A stretch of DNA of 64,000 nt from Muribaculaceae bacterium Zag1 (GCA_002633115.1 NWBJ01000110.1:16470-80469); one strand, 5' to 3'. Shown: positions 51,827 through 61,683, counted from the stretch's first letter. The notes: a model not told the origin generated them from the letters alone. Numbers and translations: made by a program.

Positions 51827-53655
51827 GCAAGAAGTACCGCCTGAACGTGAACCGCGTGGCCGCCGTGCCGAGAAGCGAGCGTCTGCGCAAGGCTGGAGGC
51901 TCGGTGGCCTCGTCGGTGGCCAAGACCATCATCGAGAGCAAGACCGAGTCGGGGGCCCTGGGCGACGGACACACCCATGCCAACCTCGGAGACCTCGACC
52001 GCTTCGCATCGGACACAAACGGCTACGGCTACCTGGACGGCGAAAAGATAAAGTCGGGGTACGCTGACGAGGCATGGGTGCTGTCGGATGACAGCCCGAC
52101 GAGGAAGGAGTTCCTGTCAAGAATCAACCCCGACACGGCGGCAGGGCGCATCACCTTCCAGCAGGGGCTGACATCCGAGCAGAACGCCTACTTCGATGCC
52201 CAGGCGCAGTCCACCGACTTTCTGCGGGACATGCTCCTGGGCAAGGGGTGGGGCGTGGATGCTTTGGGCAATGCGGAATTTGAGTCTCTGCGCATACGCT
52301 CCAGCCTCACCGTGCTGGAACTCATCTGCAATAGATTGTCGGCTCTTGAGGGAGACCAGATACTCACCGAGAGCGACACTATCACCGGCTTGCAGTACTT
52401 AGCGGCAACGGCCACCTACAGGATTGACGAGGACACAACCAAACAGGTATCCTACTCGGTCAACTCGGAGGGGGAGATGGCTGATTCTGAAGGCGCCGTC
52501 CTTGACGAGTCCGACAAGTCGATAGAGAAAATCGAGAAGACCTACCGTCTCTTCTTCAAGTCGAAGTACGAGGGCTATTTCACCGCACACACCCGTGGGA
52601 GCATCCTAAAGGGCATATTCAACAACCTCCCCAAGGTCGCCGCTGACGGAAGCACAACCGGGGCTTCCTACTTCACATCGTGGATGAGGGTCGATTCCGT
52701 CAACGCCCAAGCCAATTCGGCGGTGGTCACGCTCTATCCGGACGACCAAGTCCCCTCTGGAATCAACTACGCGCCGTGTGAGTTGATGGTCGTGGCGAGA
52801 ATGGGGCACCAGACCGACGAGGAGCGCCAATCGTACATCTACCTTTCCTCTACTGAGCAAAGGATGCTCATAACGATGGGCGTGATGTCGCCTACGACAG
52901 AGTTCTCCAACATCGGATGCTCCATAGGCAAGCTGCCCACTCCTTTGCTCAATTGGGCGAGAGAGAACGTCAACTCATCCCTCCCCGACACCCCTGAATA
53001 CGGGTGGTTCCGCAGATTGTTCGCAGTCGGGGGCGTGATAACTGTAGACAAGGAAGGAAAGGTCATCGGACAGCAGCTCACGATGGGCGATTGGTACGAG
53101 AGATGCAATCCCCCTTGCAACCGATGGATCAGCGAGGACGACCGCTTCTACAACGCGGTGACGGCAGAATGGATTTCAGAGAAGTGCATCACTGGCGTTT
53201 ACACCCACTACGGCTGCCAATGGCTGTGCTGCAAGGACGGGACTGAGGACGAGCCTCGCTACGACTCCACGGATTGGGCGTTCCTCAGCGGAAACCCCGA
53301 TTTCACTCTGGAGTTTGAGGAAACGGACTACAACGTGTCAGCTGACGGGCCAACCCTCACCCTGCACATAGTTGCCAAGTACCACAACAGAGTGATCACA
53401 GAACTGTGCGACGTAGGCAACCTGGAATTCACGCGGCAGTCGTGGGACGTTAACGGCGACGAGCAAGTGGCCTCCGACCTGCAATGGAGCCTCAAATTCG
53501 CGGCAGAAGGAAGGATAGGGTGGACGATAGAGCTGCAAGGCTTCGATGATTTCAACATCGTCAACGGCAACACTCCGTCAAAGCTCACCTACACCGCCAC
53601 GCTGGAGATACTTGACGGGTCGATAGCCGCTGCGGCAACGATTGAACTTAAATAG
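51823..53655 (+). CDS. Phage tail fibre/minor structural protein
   Basis: 610 residues. The N-terminal 90 residues contain GALGDGHTHANLGDLDRF and NGYGYLDGEKIKSGYADEAW, a segment seen in tail fibres of Bacteroidales phages. The rest is beta-rich without a recognised domain. Probably joins the tail tip and reaches toward the cell surface. First of the host-contact genes that run to 61683. Confidence 0.65.
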   Translation: MSKKYRLNVNRVAAVPRSERLRKAGGSVASSVAKTIIESKTESGALGDGHTHANLGDLDRFASDTNGYGYLDGEKIKSGYADEAWVLSDDSPTRKEFLSRINPDTAAGRITFQQGLTSEQNAYFDAQAQSTDFLRDMLLGKGWGVDALGNAEFESLRIRSSLTVLELICNRLSALEGDQILTESDTITGLQYLAATATYRIDEDTTKQVSYSVNSEGEMADSEGAVLDESDKSIEKIEKTYRLFFKSKYEGYFTAHTRGSILKGIFNNLPKVAADGSTTGASYFTSWMRVDSVNAQANSAVVTLYPDDQVPSGINYAPCELMVVARMGHQTDEERQSYIYLSSTEQRMLITMGVMSPTTEFSNIGCSIGKLPTPLLNWARENVNSSLPDTPEYGWFRRLFAVGGVITVDKEGKVIGQQLTMGDWYERCNPPCNRWISEDDRFYNAVTAEWISEKCITGVYTHYGCQWLCCKDGTEDEPRYDSTDWAFLSGNPDFTLEFEETDYNVSADGPTLTLHIVAKYHNRVITELCDVGNLEFTRQSWDVNGDEQVASDLQWSLKFAAEGRIGWTIELQGFDDFNIVNGNTPSKLTYTATLEILDGSIAAAATIELK

Positions 53656-53671
53656 CAAAAAACCGAAAGTC

Positions 53672-54910
53672 ATGGCAATCATAAGGAAAAGGACATCAGT
53701 AAGGCTCAACTACCGCTCGGTGGAAATCACCAAGTCGCTCAGAGTAGGCTCCGGAGTAGGCGCAGTGCAAATCTACGACGGAGGCATCGCCACGTATGAG
53801 CCGAACTACGAGCTCGTGCCCTTGCTGCTCATTCCCGAGGTTTCGATATACGACTACAACGGAATACACGCCAACGGCTCAGTCATAGAGGATTCGGCCC
53901 TGCAATCCATCAAGTGGTCGAAGATCGTCAGCGGAGTCGAGACAGAAATCACCTCAGAGCCATTCTACGGCCTCGCATCAGGAGTGTCGCCTAAGGCAGG
54001 GTGCCAAGTGTTTACGGCCACCGACACCGACCTTGGCATAACGAGGGGAACGCTGGCAGTGCATGAGAACGTGGAGCCAGGGTCGGCTACGACCTACGTG
54101 TTCACAGCCGTCTACTACGATTCTACCAAGGGGGAAACCCATCAGATCAGGATGGAGCATTTGGTGCAGTGCGAGAGCGCCACATCAATGCCCGTAGTGG
54201 CGATAGACGCTCCCAACACCATCTTTTGGAATCCTATGAGCGACATCGAGCAGTGCACGGTCACAGCCCGATTCACCGTAGGAGGGAAGACCCCGGACGC
54301 CTCCAAATTCATCGCCGTATGGGAGGCCAAGGATTCCAACACAGATTGGCACGAGGTAGGCACGCTGCTGTCGGACTTCTTCGCAAAGGTCAGCGCGGAC
54401 GGAATGAGCGTGACGGTCAAGTACGAGCTTATGGGCGCTGGCACGAGACTGAGGGTGAGAGTCAAGTATGACCCGTCTGGCGCCCCATCCTCAGTGACCC
54501 TCGATGCCCAGTCGCCAACGGCTCAGGTGAGGTTCCGCCGGCAGTTCCCCAACCTCGACGGGCAGCTGTCCATACCCAACAGCGTAGACCCCACGCTTAC
54601 GGCTGTGTCGGTCAAGACTGTGCTCACCGATATGAGAGGGCACCTTGTGGATAACTCCAAAGGCATAGCCGTGCCGAAGATATACGTGGCTCCAAATTCC
54701 TCAGCCTACGATTCCTCGCTCAGCTACACGCTGGCCGGGCAAGGGGAATTGGTCACAATACCCACCTCCACATTCGTCAAGCTAGACACCGGCAGGAACG
54801 GCGCCTGCTTCGGATTGGAGATAGCGGATTTGGGGTACAACAAGATACTGACCGATGCGGACGGCAATTACTTGACCGACGGCGACGGAAAGATACTGCT
54901 CGGAAGATAA
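53672..54910 (+). CDS. Phage tail structural protein, beta-rich
   Basis: 412 residues from the ATG at 53672 (MAIIRKRTSVRLNYRSVEIT); an upstream start at 53642 would lie inside the previous gene. Contains Ig-like beta stretches (ATTYVFTAVYYDSTKGETHQ) and ends with GxYLTDGDGKILLG-type residues that recall a hydrophobic-tip ending. Function inferred from position only. Confidence 0.6.
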   Translation: MAIIRKRTSVRLNYRSVEITKSLRVGSGVGAVQIYDGGIATYEPNYELVPLLLIPEVSIYDYNGIHANGSVIEDSALQSIKWSKIVSGVETEITSEPFYGLASGVSPKAGCQVFTATDTDLGITRGTLAVHENVEPGSATTYVFTAVYYDSTKGETHQIRMEHLVQCESATSMPVVAIDAPNTIFWNPMSDIEQCTVTARFTVGGKTPDASKFIAVWEAKDSNTDWHEVGTLLSDFFAKVSADGMSVTVKYELMGAGTRLRVRVKYDPSGAPSSVTLDAQSPTAQVRFRRQFPNLDGQLSIPNSVDPTLTAVSVKTVLTDMRGHLVDNSKGIAVPKIYVAPNSSAYDSSLSYTLAGQGELVTIPTSTFVKLDTGRNGACFGLEIADLGYNKILTDADGNYLTDGDGKILLGR

Positions 54911-54930
54911 TCAGCAAAATAGATAAAGAT

Positions 54931-55245
54931 ATGGCATACTACATCAAGGTAAGGAAAGAGATAGCCAAGGAGTTCGGGCTTTTGAGCCGAGGCAAAATAG
55001 CCGACGGAAGCTACCTCCTTTGGCAGAACGACATGACGCGCCTCGGCCCGATGTGGAAGTTCCAAGAGAACCTCGCACGGATCGGAGGCGTAGCGCTCAC
55101 TCCCGAGCAAGCCGCCAAGGAGCGAGTGGGAGTGCTGTGCACGGAAATGCCCATCCCGACTGACGATTACTACAAGTCGCTGTGCGGATTGGCTGAACAA
55201 GAGGAAACCTCAGAGGAAGAGCCTACGGGGGAGGCTGACGCATGA
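54931..55245 (+). CDS. Small phage protein, unknown
   Basis: 104 residues, starting MAYYIKVRKEIAKEFGLLSR with an acidic tail (EQEETSEEEPTGEADA). The sequence LLWQNDMTRLGPMWKFQENL is conserved-looking but unknown to me. It sits between two tail genes and overlaps the next by 4 bp (ATGA). Confidence 0.6.
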   Translation: MAYYIKVRKEIAKEFGLLSRGKIADGSYLLWQNDMTRLGPMWKFQENLARIGGVALTPEQAAKERVGVLCTEMPIPTDDYYKSLCGLAEQEETSEEEPTGEADA

Positions 55246-56393
55246 GCACCGCAACAGTAACCTGCTCAGTCAAGTTCGTGCAAGGCGTTGGGTCTTACAC
55301 CGCAGCCATCACCTGCTCGAAAGGATCGCTGTGGCAGATATACGACCAAGACACCGGAGCCCTAACCCCATCCTTCGCCACACTGAAGCCGGTGCTTGAA
55401 TTGGTGGTCTACGGCTCCAAACTCAACTCGTCTGGAAGCTCGACAGTCACTCCAGCAGCTTTCAGGGCGTGGATTAACGGAGAGGAATTGTTCTTCTCAG
55501 ACACCACGAACCTCTGCACCAACTCATCATTCCTCGGAGTGTTCAAGCGAATACTCCCCACGGATTCGGAGGGCAACGGCCACTACGGACTGCAGATCGT
55601 CAAGGACTTCGTGGGCGACCTCGCATTCATATCCCCGACCATAGAGCTGGCCGGCCAACTGCCAGCCTCGCTAGGAGTGACAGACACGTGGGTTAAGGCC
55701 ACCACCACCATCTCGGTCAAGCCAGGCCAATCGGACGTGGCTCAGATGAGCATCTACGCCGCATCTGGCGACTTCACCTTAGAGGAGGAGGGAGAAACCG
55801 TTGTATTGGCCCCAACCGTCTACAAGGGATTCACAGACGTTACCTCGTCCTGCTACTACAAGTGGTACAAGATGGGCAGCACTGGCGAGTGGTCGGAAAT
55901 CACTGGCTCGGCTCTCCAATCCATAGTAGCCACGGGAGCAACAGGCTTGCTGGTGACCCGTGACGACGTGGACGGAATGCAAGCGTTCCTATGCCGCGCG
56001 TTCACCGACACGACCTACGCCAATATCCTCTGCTCTGCAGTGCAGACGGTGCAGGACACCAAGGACGAGTACTACATCGACCCCAACCCCACGCCCGCAG
56101 ACATGATCATCACCAACGATGACGCAGACAGAAGCCAAGTGGTGTTCGCCCCCAAGCTGATGAGGTACGTCAGCGGAGTTGCTACCGCAGTGTCGCCCCA
56201 ACCGCAGTTCCTGTTCTACATTCACGACGCGCTCGGAAATCCACTGAACGAGTGGCAAGACGGGGTTGAGGGCGACCAAGGCTCGGATTTGGAGAAATAC
56301 ACTGCCCCACTATCATCTTACACCGTCACGCTCGCACAATGCCAGCAAGCGGACGGGGACGTGGGGGTTATCATACAGACCGCAGATTCCTAA
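55242..56393 (+). CDS. Phage tail structural protein with Ig-like segments
   Basis: 383 residues, all beta-rich, with no signal peptide. The pattern SCYYKWYKMGSTGEWSEITG resembles Ig-like domains of tail fibres or distal-tail decoration proteins. Unrecognised family; position in the fibre operon supports a role at the tail tip. Confidence 0.55.
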   Translation: MSTATVTCSVKFVQGVGSYTAAITCSKGSLWQIYDQDTGALTPSFATLKPVLELVVYGSKLNSSGSSTVTPAAFRAWINGEELFFSDTTNLCTNSSFLGVFKRILPTDSEGNGHYGLQIVKDFVGDLAFISPTIELAGQLPASLGVTDTWVKATTTISVKPGQSDVAQMSIYAASGDFTLEEEGETVVLAPTVYKGFTDVTSSCYYKWYKMGSTGEWSEITGSALQSIVATGATGLLVTRDDVDGMQAFLCRAFTDTTYANILCSAVQTVQDTKDEYYIDPNPTPADMIITNDDADRSQVVFAPKLMRYVSGVATAVSPQPQFLFYIHDALGNPLNEWQDGVEGDQGSDLEKYTAPLSSYTVTLAQCQQADGDVGVIIQTADS

Positions 56394-56405
56394 CCATACA
56401 GAACT

Positions 56406-59400
56406 ATGTCAACGCCGAGAGTGACAGCAGTGGCATCAGTCCACTACCAAGTTAACGGAGTGAGCGCGGCATCAGCCACGCTCAACCCCTCGTCGCGCGT
56501 TGTCGCCAAGGGATTCAGCGGAACGCTCACCGCCTCGCTGTCGGTCAAGCTCGGATCCGATGAAGTAGCCTACAACTCATCCTCATACCCCAAGTACTCG
56601 TACAGAACGTACTCGCTCTCCAATGCAGACGAGTTGGGAGCGCCAGCCTACGTCAACGGCCAATTCTCATTCCCCATCTCAAATGCGAGCCAAGGGGGAG
56701 AGTGCGTTATCACCATTTGGCTCTACCGCTCAGAATCCTCCTACGAGGTGGTGACCGCCACGTTCTCGGTCAGCGTCAATGGAGCCAATGGAGAGGATGG
56801 CGTATCCGCCTTGTCGCTGAAAGCCTCGCCGCAGGCGGTAAGCCTCAACGCCACCTCCGCCGCCCAGGATTTCAAGGTCTACGTTTGGTTCGAGGAAGGA
56901 GGGGCAGACGGGGAGCAAGCGCCAGACTACCTGTCGCCTTGCTTCAGGGATTTCTCAGACGCTGACGGATACGACTACAACGAGGGAGCCTCGGCATACG
57001 ACAGCAACGCCTACATCTTCAAGGAGGGCGACATCATCATCTCCGGCCCCTACGTAGACCAAAGCACCGGCAAGCATTACTACGCGGCGAGCGTGGCGAA
57101 GGGAGCCGAGTTAGACAACGTGCCTTGCTACATCAAGGCGTGGATTGGAGGGGTGAGCCGACTGCAAGCGTTCTACGTGACCTCCGTCACTGACGGGAGC
57201 AAAGGAGCAAACGGCAACTGGCCCTCCCACGCTTTCAAGCAGGTTGATAAGGCAGTCGCCTCGCTGCCCCGACCCGACGACACCGTAAACTACATACCCA
57301 AGTCCACGAACGCCAACTCAGCCAACTACGGATGGGTAGACGCTCCCGACAACAACAATGACGCCAAGCGGTGGTGGATGACCAAGGCCACGATCAGCGG
57401 GGACACCGGCAAGCCGATAGAGGATTCGGACGGCGAGTGCTGGTCCGTGCCCGTGCCCGTGTCGGGAGAGGACGGAGCGGAAGGGCCTCATTGGGATTTC
57501 AAGTACATGGTTGCGCCCGCAGGCTCGACACCTACCATTCCCCAAGACCTCGACATCTCCGAGCCCGACGATTGGATTGATGAGGCTCCGGCCTCAGACA
57601 TAGCCAACAACAACGCCGCAGACGTTCCGTGGTACGTCTACTCCACCGCCGACAACGTGTGCGCTGGCAAGTGCACGGACGAGGTGCCAAGCTACAACTC
57701 ATACGCAGAGTGCCTTTGGATGACGATGGCCCAGAGGGACGCTGACAACAACGTGGTGGGGATTTGGCAGAAGCCGATAAAGGTGTCGGGCGAGGACGCT
57801 ATGGACGGGAACGATTCAGTGAGCGTAGTGGCAAATCCCTCAACCCTCACCATCAATCCCTCCGACACTGGGATAGCCACGATAGGGGTGACTTGCTTCA
57901 TAGGAGCCACTCAAATCAGCGTCTACGAAAGCGCATCGTCTGTTATCCCGTATTTCCGCATAATCGGCACACGTTTCTCGGCAAGCAGCGGCATGGATTT
58001 CGAGGTGTCTGGAAACACCGTGACTTGTACCTCAGACGGAAAGACCGCTGGCACGATATACATAGGGGTGAGGGTGACGAGGAAAGTCAACAACGCCACG
58101 ACACGCCAAGTCGAGACCGTCAACGAAACCCATACCATCCAAATCCCGCTGCACATAGCCCTCCAAGGAGAGCAAGGATACAGGGGCGCTCAGCACCGCC
58201 ACTTCGTCTGGGATGATTGCGAGCCAGGATTCCAATTCTACTGCGGAGGGGTCGACGAGGACGGAAACCCCGAAGAGTACTACGACACCGTGCAGTACGC
58301 CGCCGATGGAAAGAGCGACACCGACGCGGCGAGGTATTTCCTCTGCAAGGTGTCGCACCAAAAGGATGCGACAGTGCCGCCACCCAACAGCGTCTACTCT
58401 GACACCAACAAGGATGGAGTGTGGAACGAGGGAGTGACCAAGCAGGCCCTCATAGCCTCCTACGTGATATTGGCTGACAACGCCGACATCAAGCTTCTGC
58501 AAGGCCAAGGAGTGCTGATGATGAGGGACGGGGAGGTCACGTGCGGAATGACCAACGGCACGGGAGACTTCGCCTCGTTCTTCGCCAATCCGAGGCTTGC
58601 TCCCATCAGGGTGGATTCTTTCCAATACGCCACAAAAGCCACAGGCTCGCCCCTCGTCAACTACACGTGGGAAGATGCGCCGCCCTCAGTGAAGAATGGC
58701 TACGATCTGATATGGAGAGCAATCGTGCTGATGTCTGACGGAAGCACGACCACCACATCTGTGAAAGTAGGCTATTCCAATTCGTCGGGCATTTCCAGGA
58801 TACCCACTGTCGCCATCACCTACGCATTGGTGCCTACTGGAGATTCAGTGACCTCCGAAGACAACGACTATTCGTGGGGGAAGAACGCTGTGGCTCCTTG
58901 CGACGGATATTCCTTGTGGGCGAGGATGGACTGCTCAGGAACAATCTCATTCCTCAAATTGGGCGACTGCGTAGCCTCTGACAACTTCGACAATGCGAGA
59001 ATGGTGCTGAGCCACAACGGCAGAGCCTATTGGGGAGAAAGGTACGGTTCACGATTCGGCATTGTACCGCAGGAGGGCCTCAATCCACCGATGGGCTACA
59101 TCACCGACAGCAACGGGGAGATAGTGGTGCAGATGGACGGAAGCTACATCTACTCCATCAACGACATATTCGGCACTGGAGCCGACCCCACGATAAGCGA
59201 TATGTCGCTCACCGCCTCGGATATGGCTGAAGAGGTGTCGCAGACGTTCTCGGTAGCCTCTCCCTGCTCCGCAGTGGTCACAGGCACTGCCACCGCAGCT
59301 GCCACCACTGAGCCCGCATCGTCGGATTCGACCACCACAACCACCACCTACACTGGCGATGGCACCACGCTCACCAAGACCACCACGACCACGACCCAAA

Positions 59401-59795
59401 AGGCCAAGAACGTAATCACCGCCAAGGCTTACCTCGACGGAACATTGATAGGAGCCATCTCGGCTTGCAGCACCCACGACACGACCACGTACCCCGTGAC
59501 GGAAACATCATCATTCACCAAGAAGATGATTCTCGCGGCCGGGGTGCACACCATCAAGCTTGTGAGAGCCACCAACTCCAACGGCAACGGCACTGCCTCG
59601 CTGACGGGAGTGGGGATAAGCCTCACTTTCTCGAGGAACGTCAATAGGCACTTCGCCAACGGAGACATCCTCGGAATTGACACCGACAACTACTACATCA
59701 AGTACATCGACGAGGACGGGAAGCTCCAAGTGAAGCTCAGGAGCAATGGTGGCTCGGTGATAGACGTGATAGAGAAACTGAACAGCATAACATAA
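56406..59795 (+). CDS. Large phage tail fibre/spike protein
   Basis: 1129 residues, the largest of the fibre genes. Several Ig-like units each end in short collagen-like bits (GANGEDGVS, GEDGAEGPH, GEDAMDGND, GEQGYRGAQ), a design seen in Bacteroidales tail fibres. A Thr-rich stretch near 950-1010 (DSTTTTTTYTGDGTTLTKTT) precedes the C-terminal domain (TGVGISLTFSRNVNRHFANG). The last residues (YIKYIDEDGKLQVKLRSNGG) look like a joining segment for the short proteins that follow. Likely the main fibre that carries them; inference. Confidence 0.65.
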   Translation: MSTPRVTAVASVHYQVNGVSAASATLNPSSRVVAKGFSGTLTASLSVKLGSDEVAYNSSSYPKYSYRTYSLSNADELGAPAYVNGQFSFPISNASQGGECVITIWLYRSESSYEVVTATFSVSVNGANGEDGVSALSLKASPQAVSLNATSAAQDFKVYVWFEEGGADGEQAPDYLSPCFRDFSDADGYDYNEGASAYDSNAYIFKEGDIIISGPYVDQSTGKHYYAASVAKGAELDNVPCYIKAWIGGVSRLQAFYVTSVTDGSKGANGNWPSHAFKQVDKAVASLPRPDDTVNYIPKSTNANSANYGWVDAPDNNNDAKRWWMTKATISGDTGKPIEDSDGECWSVPVPVSGEDGAEGPHWDFKYMVAPAGSTPTIPQDLDISEPDDWIDEAPASDIANNNAADVPWYVYSTADNVCAGKCTDEVPSYNSYAECLWMTMAQRDADNNVVGIWQKPIKVSGEDAMDGNDSVSVVANPSTLTINPSDTGIATIGVTCFIGATQISVYESASSVIPYFRIIGTRFSASSGMDFEVSGNTVTCTSDGKTAGTIYIGVRVTRKVNNATTRQVETVNETHTIQIPLHIALQGEQGYRGAQHRHFVWDDCEPGFQFYCGGVDEDGNPEEYYDTVQYAADGKSDTDAARYFLCKVSHQKDATVPPPNSVYSDTNKDGVWNEGVTKQALIASYVILADNADIKLLQGQGVLMMRDGEVTCGMTNGTGDFASFFANPRLAPIRVDSFQYATKATGSPLVNYTWEDAPPSVKNGYDLIWRAIVLMSDGSTTTTSVKVGYSNSSGISRIPTVAITYALVPTGDSVTSEDNDYSWGKNAVAPCDGYSLWARMDCSGTISFLKLGDCVASDNFDNARMVLSHNGRAYWGERYGSRFGIVPQEGLNPPMGYITDSNGEIVVQMDGSYIYSINDIFGTGADPTISDMSLTASDMAEEVSQTFSVASPCSAVVTGTATAAATTEPASSDSTTTTTTYTGDGTTLTKTTTTTTQKAKNVITAKAYLDGTLIGAISACSTHDTTTYPVTETSSFTKKMILAAGVHTIKLVRATNSNGNGTASLTGVGISLTFSRNVNRHFANGDILGIDTDNYYIKYIDEDGKLQVKLRSNGGSVIDVIEKLNSIT

Positions 59796-59815
59796 CCCAC
59801 ATAATCAATGAAGAT

Positions 59816-60328
59816 ATGGCAACAGAAGAAAGAACATTGGCAGTAGGCAGCATAGCCTCGGGCAGCATAGCGAGCACAGACAGATTCCTCGCCGTCACAA
59901 CTGGGGGGGGGATTAAGCCAGTGAATATCAGCGAGTTAGATAGCCACGTGAAGACAACGATGCAAGATGGAGGTGAGTCGCAGAAAGCCATCGGACTGAA
60001 AGCTACCAAACTCGGCTCTTTCAAATCTGGAAGTACCGTGGGGGATTTGCTGGACGCCTTGAAGGACTGGGTGGCAGGATTGCCGAGACCGACAATCGGG
60101 TGCTGCTACGTAAGCGGAAAGGCGGCGACAATCCTCGACAACCTGCAAAATAGCTCGGCGGAGCTCGACGACGGCACGGAGGTGATAACGTTCCACATCG
60201 TGAACACGCACACATCGGCCAATTATTTCACATTGATGGCGATGTACCAAAACAGACTCCGATTCCTCTGCTACACGGCTGGCACGTGGATTATCTACGG
60301 CATCGCTCTTGAGAGACAAACATCGTAA
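59816..60328 (+). CDS. Short tail-end protein with G9 tract (paralogue A, predicted phase-variable)
   Basis: 170 residues. An uninterrupted run of nine G at 59903-59911 encodes Gly30-Gly32 (LAVTTGGGIKPVNISEL). With eight G the frame reads ...GLSQ then stop; with ten G it stops at once (GAT TAA). So the protein is made only when the tract length is nine (or differs by three). The C-terminal region (LRFLCYTAGTWIIYGIALER) matches the two next genes in layout, suggesting a receptor-binding domain. It directly follows the large fibre gene. Function is inferred from position and repeat. Confidence 0.75.
   Translation: MATEERTLAVGSIASGSIASTDRFLAVTTGGGIKPVNISELDSHVKTTMQDGGESQKAIGLKATKLGSFKSGSTVGDLLDALKDWVAGLPRPTIGCCYVSGKAATILDNLQNSSAELDDGTEVITFHIVNTHTSANYFTLMAMYQNRLRFLCYTAGTWIIYGIALERQTS
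59903..59911 (+). repeat. Homopolymeric G9 tract in paralogue A
   Basis: Nine consecutive G inside the coding region, flanked by ACT and ATT. A run this long is unexpected by chance and not needed for Gly coding, since GGC/GGA are used elsewhere. Confidence 0.95.
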
Positions 60329-60367
60329 ACCCGGGGAGACGACCCCTCCCCACAACACAGAAAGAAT

Positions 60368-60820
60368 ATGGCAACGACAGTTACTGACAATGACATGCTT
60401 TCCCTCATGAAAAATGGGGGGGGGTGCAACGCAATGCTAATCAGCGAGTTAAGAAAAGCGACAAATGAGGCTACCCAAATCTGCGCGGTCACTACGGGAA
60501 TGACCGTAAAGGACATCTACGATGCGATACTGGCGTGGATGCAAGGAGGAAACTCTTTCCAATTCGGATTCGGCTACATATCCTCTTGCGACCCCGTAGG
60601 ATTGCTGAAAAACCTGCACGACACCTCCTGCTCTTTATCCTCAGGAACTGGATACCTCGGAGTGATAGTCGCTTGCAACCACAAATCGTCGGGACAGTAT
60701 TTCTCGGTGATGATGCAGACCTACAACTATCAGGTTTCAATCAGGTTTCTGGCTTACAGGAACGGAACATGGGAGGTCGGGTACATTCCCATAACGGCGC
60801 AGACATCGGTAGTCAACTAA
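60368..60820 (+). CDS. Short tail-end protein with G9 tract (paralogue B, predicted phase-variable)
   Basis: 150 residues. A second uninterrupted run of nine G at 60416-60424 encodes Gly17-Gly19 (MKNGGGCNAMLISELRKA). Eight G gives ...GATQC then stop; ten G gives 14 codons (GVQRNANQRVKKSD...) before a stop after about 33 residues in total. The C-terminus (IRFLAYRNGTWEVGYIPITA) aligns with that of paralogue A (RFLCYTAGTWIIYGI). It starts 39 bp after paralogue A. Same inferred role as A. Confidence 0.75.
   Translation: MATTVTDNDMLSLMKNGGGCNAMLISELRKATNEATQICAVTTGMTVKDIYDAILAWMQGGNSFQFGFGYISSCDPVGLLKNLHDTSCSLSSGTGYLGVIVACNHKSSGQYFSVMMQTYNYQVSIRFLAYRNGTWEVGYIPITAQTSVVN
60416..60424 (+). repeat. 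Homopolymeric G9 tract in paralogue B
   Basis: Nine consecutive G, flanked by AAT and TGC, at the same relative place (just before the ISEL segment) as in paralogue A. Confidence 0.95.
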
Positions 60821-60840
60821 CCATCTAAACACAAAAGAAT

Positions 60841-61683
60841 ATGGCAGCACAACCATTAGCTATAAACGATGTGGACGTAGTGTCCTCGCTCGCCTCTACG
60901 GACGCGCTGATCACTCGCACCGCAGCCGGCAAATTCCAGAACATACTCCCCGAGAACGTGACGGTGGGAGGGGCCGCGCTTGCAGATGGCGCAAGCCAGC
61001 TCATGCTAACGGAGGTTTCCACTCCCTCGACCATAGGCGACCTAAAGACTTATCTCAAATCAATGGTGGGCGCGCTGAATCCGTGGAAAGGCGTGACGCT
61101 GACGATGAGCCCCACTTGGTTCTTGGGATTCTATGACGATGCCACAAGCCTCACTGGCACATACCGCCACAACATTATGATGATTCAGAATTCCAACCAA
61201 TCCAGCTACGGAATGTGGATTGTCACATGCGCCTCAGCGGCGGACAGAGTGTATCTGATACGCTTAGCCTCTGGCGTGTGGGACCTCACCAAGATTCCGC
61301 AGATCCAGCCCACCACGTCAGGTGTTGACACCTATTCAGTGCAGACCTACAGATTCACCATAGCGGCAGGAGCGACAAAAGCCATTATAGCCAACGCTGA
61401 CTTATATCCGCTCTACCTATCGTCTGGGTTTGAGAATGTCAACAACGTAACCCTCGCTACGATATGCGGGTACAACACCGAGGCGAAGCGGTACGTTTGC
61501 GCCTACCAATCTGTAGGCACGCTCAAGGTTGGAATGTCTGACACCGTTAACCGCTGCCTCATACTCAACAACGCGGAGACGATAGAATCGCGCATACACA
61601 AAGTCTCTATTATGACATCTGCTCAACTCACCATAGAGGACTACGACGCAACGACCCACGGAACGTACACATTGTTTGAGTGA
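60841..61683 (+). CDS. Short tail-end protein, third paralogue without a long G tract
   Basis: 280 residues, beginning MAAQPLAINDVDVVSSLAST, which resembles paralogue A (GSIASGSIASTDRFLAVTT). The corresponding stretch reads GGGAGGGG (60966-60973), interrupted by an A and therefore stable. The middle part (DRVYLIRLASGVWDLTKI) matches the ends of A and B; an extra C-terminal beta-rich region of about 100 residues follows. Its stop overlaps the next start (TGATG). Confidence 0.65.
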   Translation: MAAQPLAINDVDVVSSLASTDALITRTAAGKFQNILPENVTVGGAALADGASQLMLTEVSTPSTIGDLKTYLKSMVGALNPWKGVTLTMSPTWFLGFYDDATSLTGTYRHNIMMIQNSNQSSYGMWIVTCASAADRVYLIRLASGVWDLTKIPQIQPTTSGVDTYSVQTYRFTIAAGATKAIIANADLYPLYLSSGFENVNNVTLATICGYNTEAKRYVCAYQSVGTLKVGMSDTVNRCLILNNAETIESRIHKVSIMTSAQLTIEDYDATTHGTYTLFE

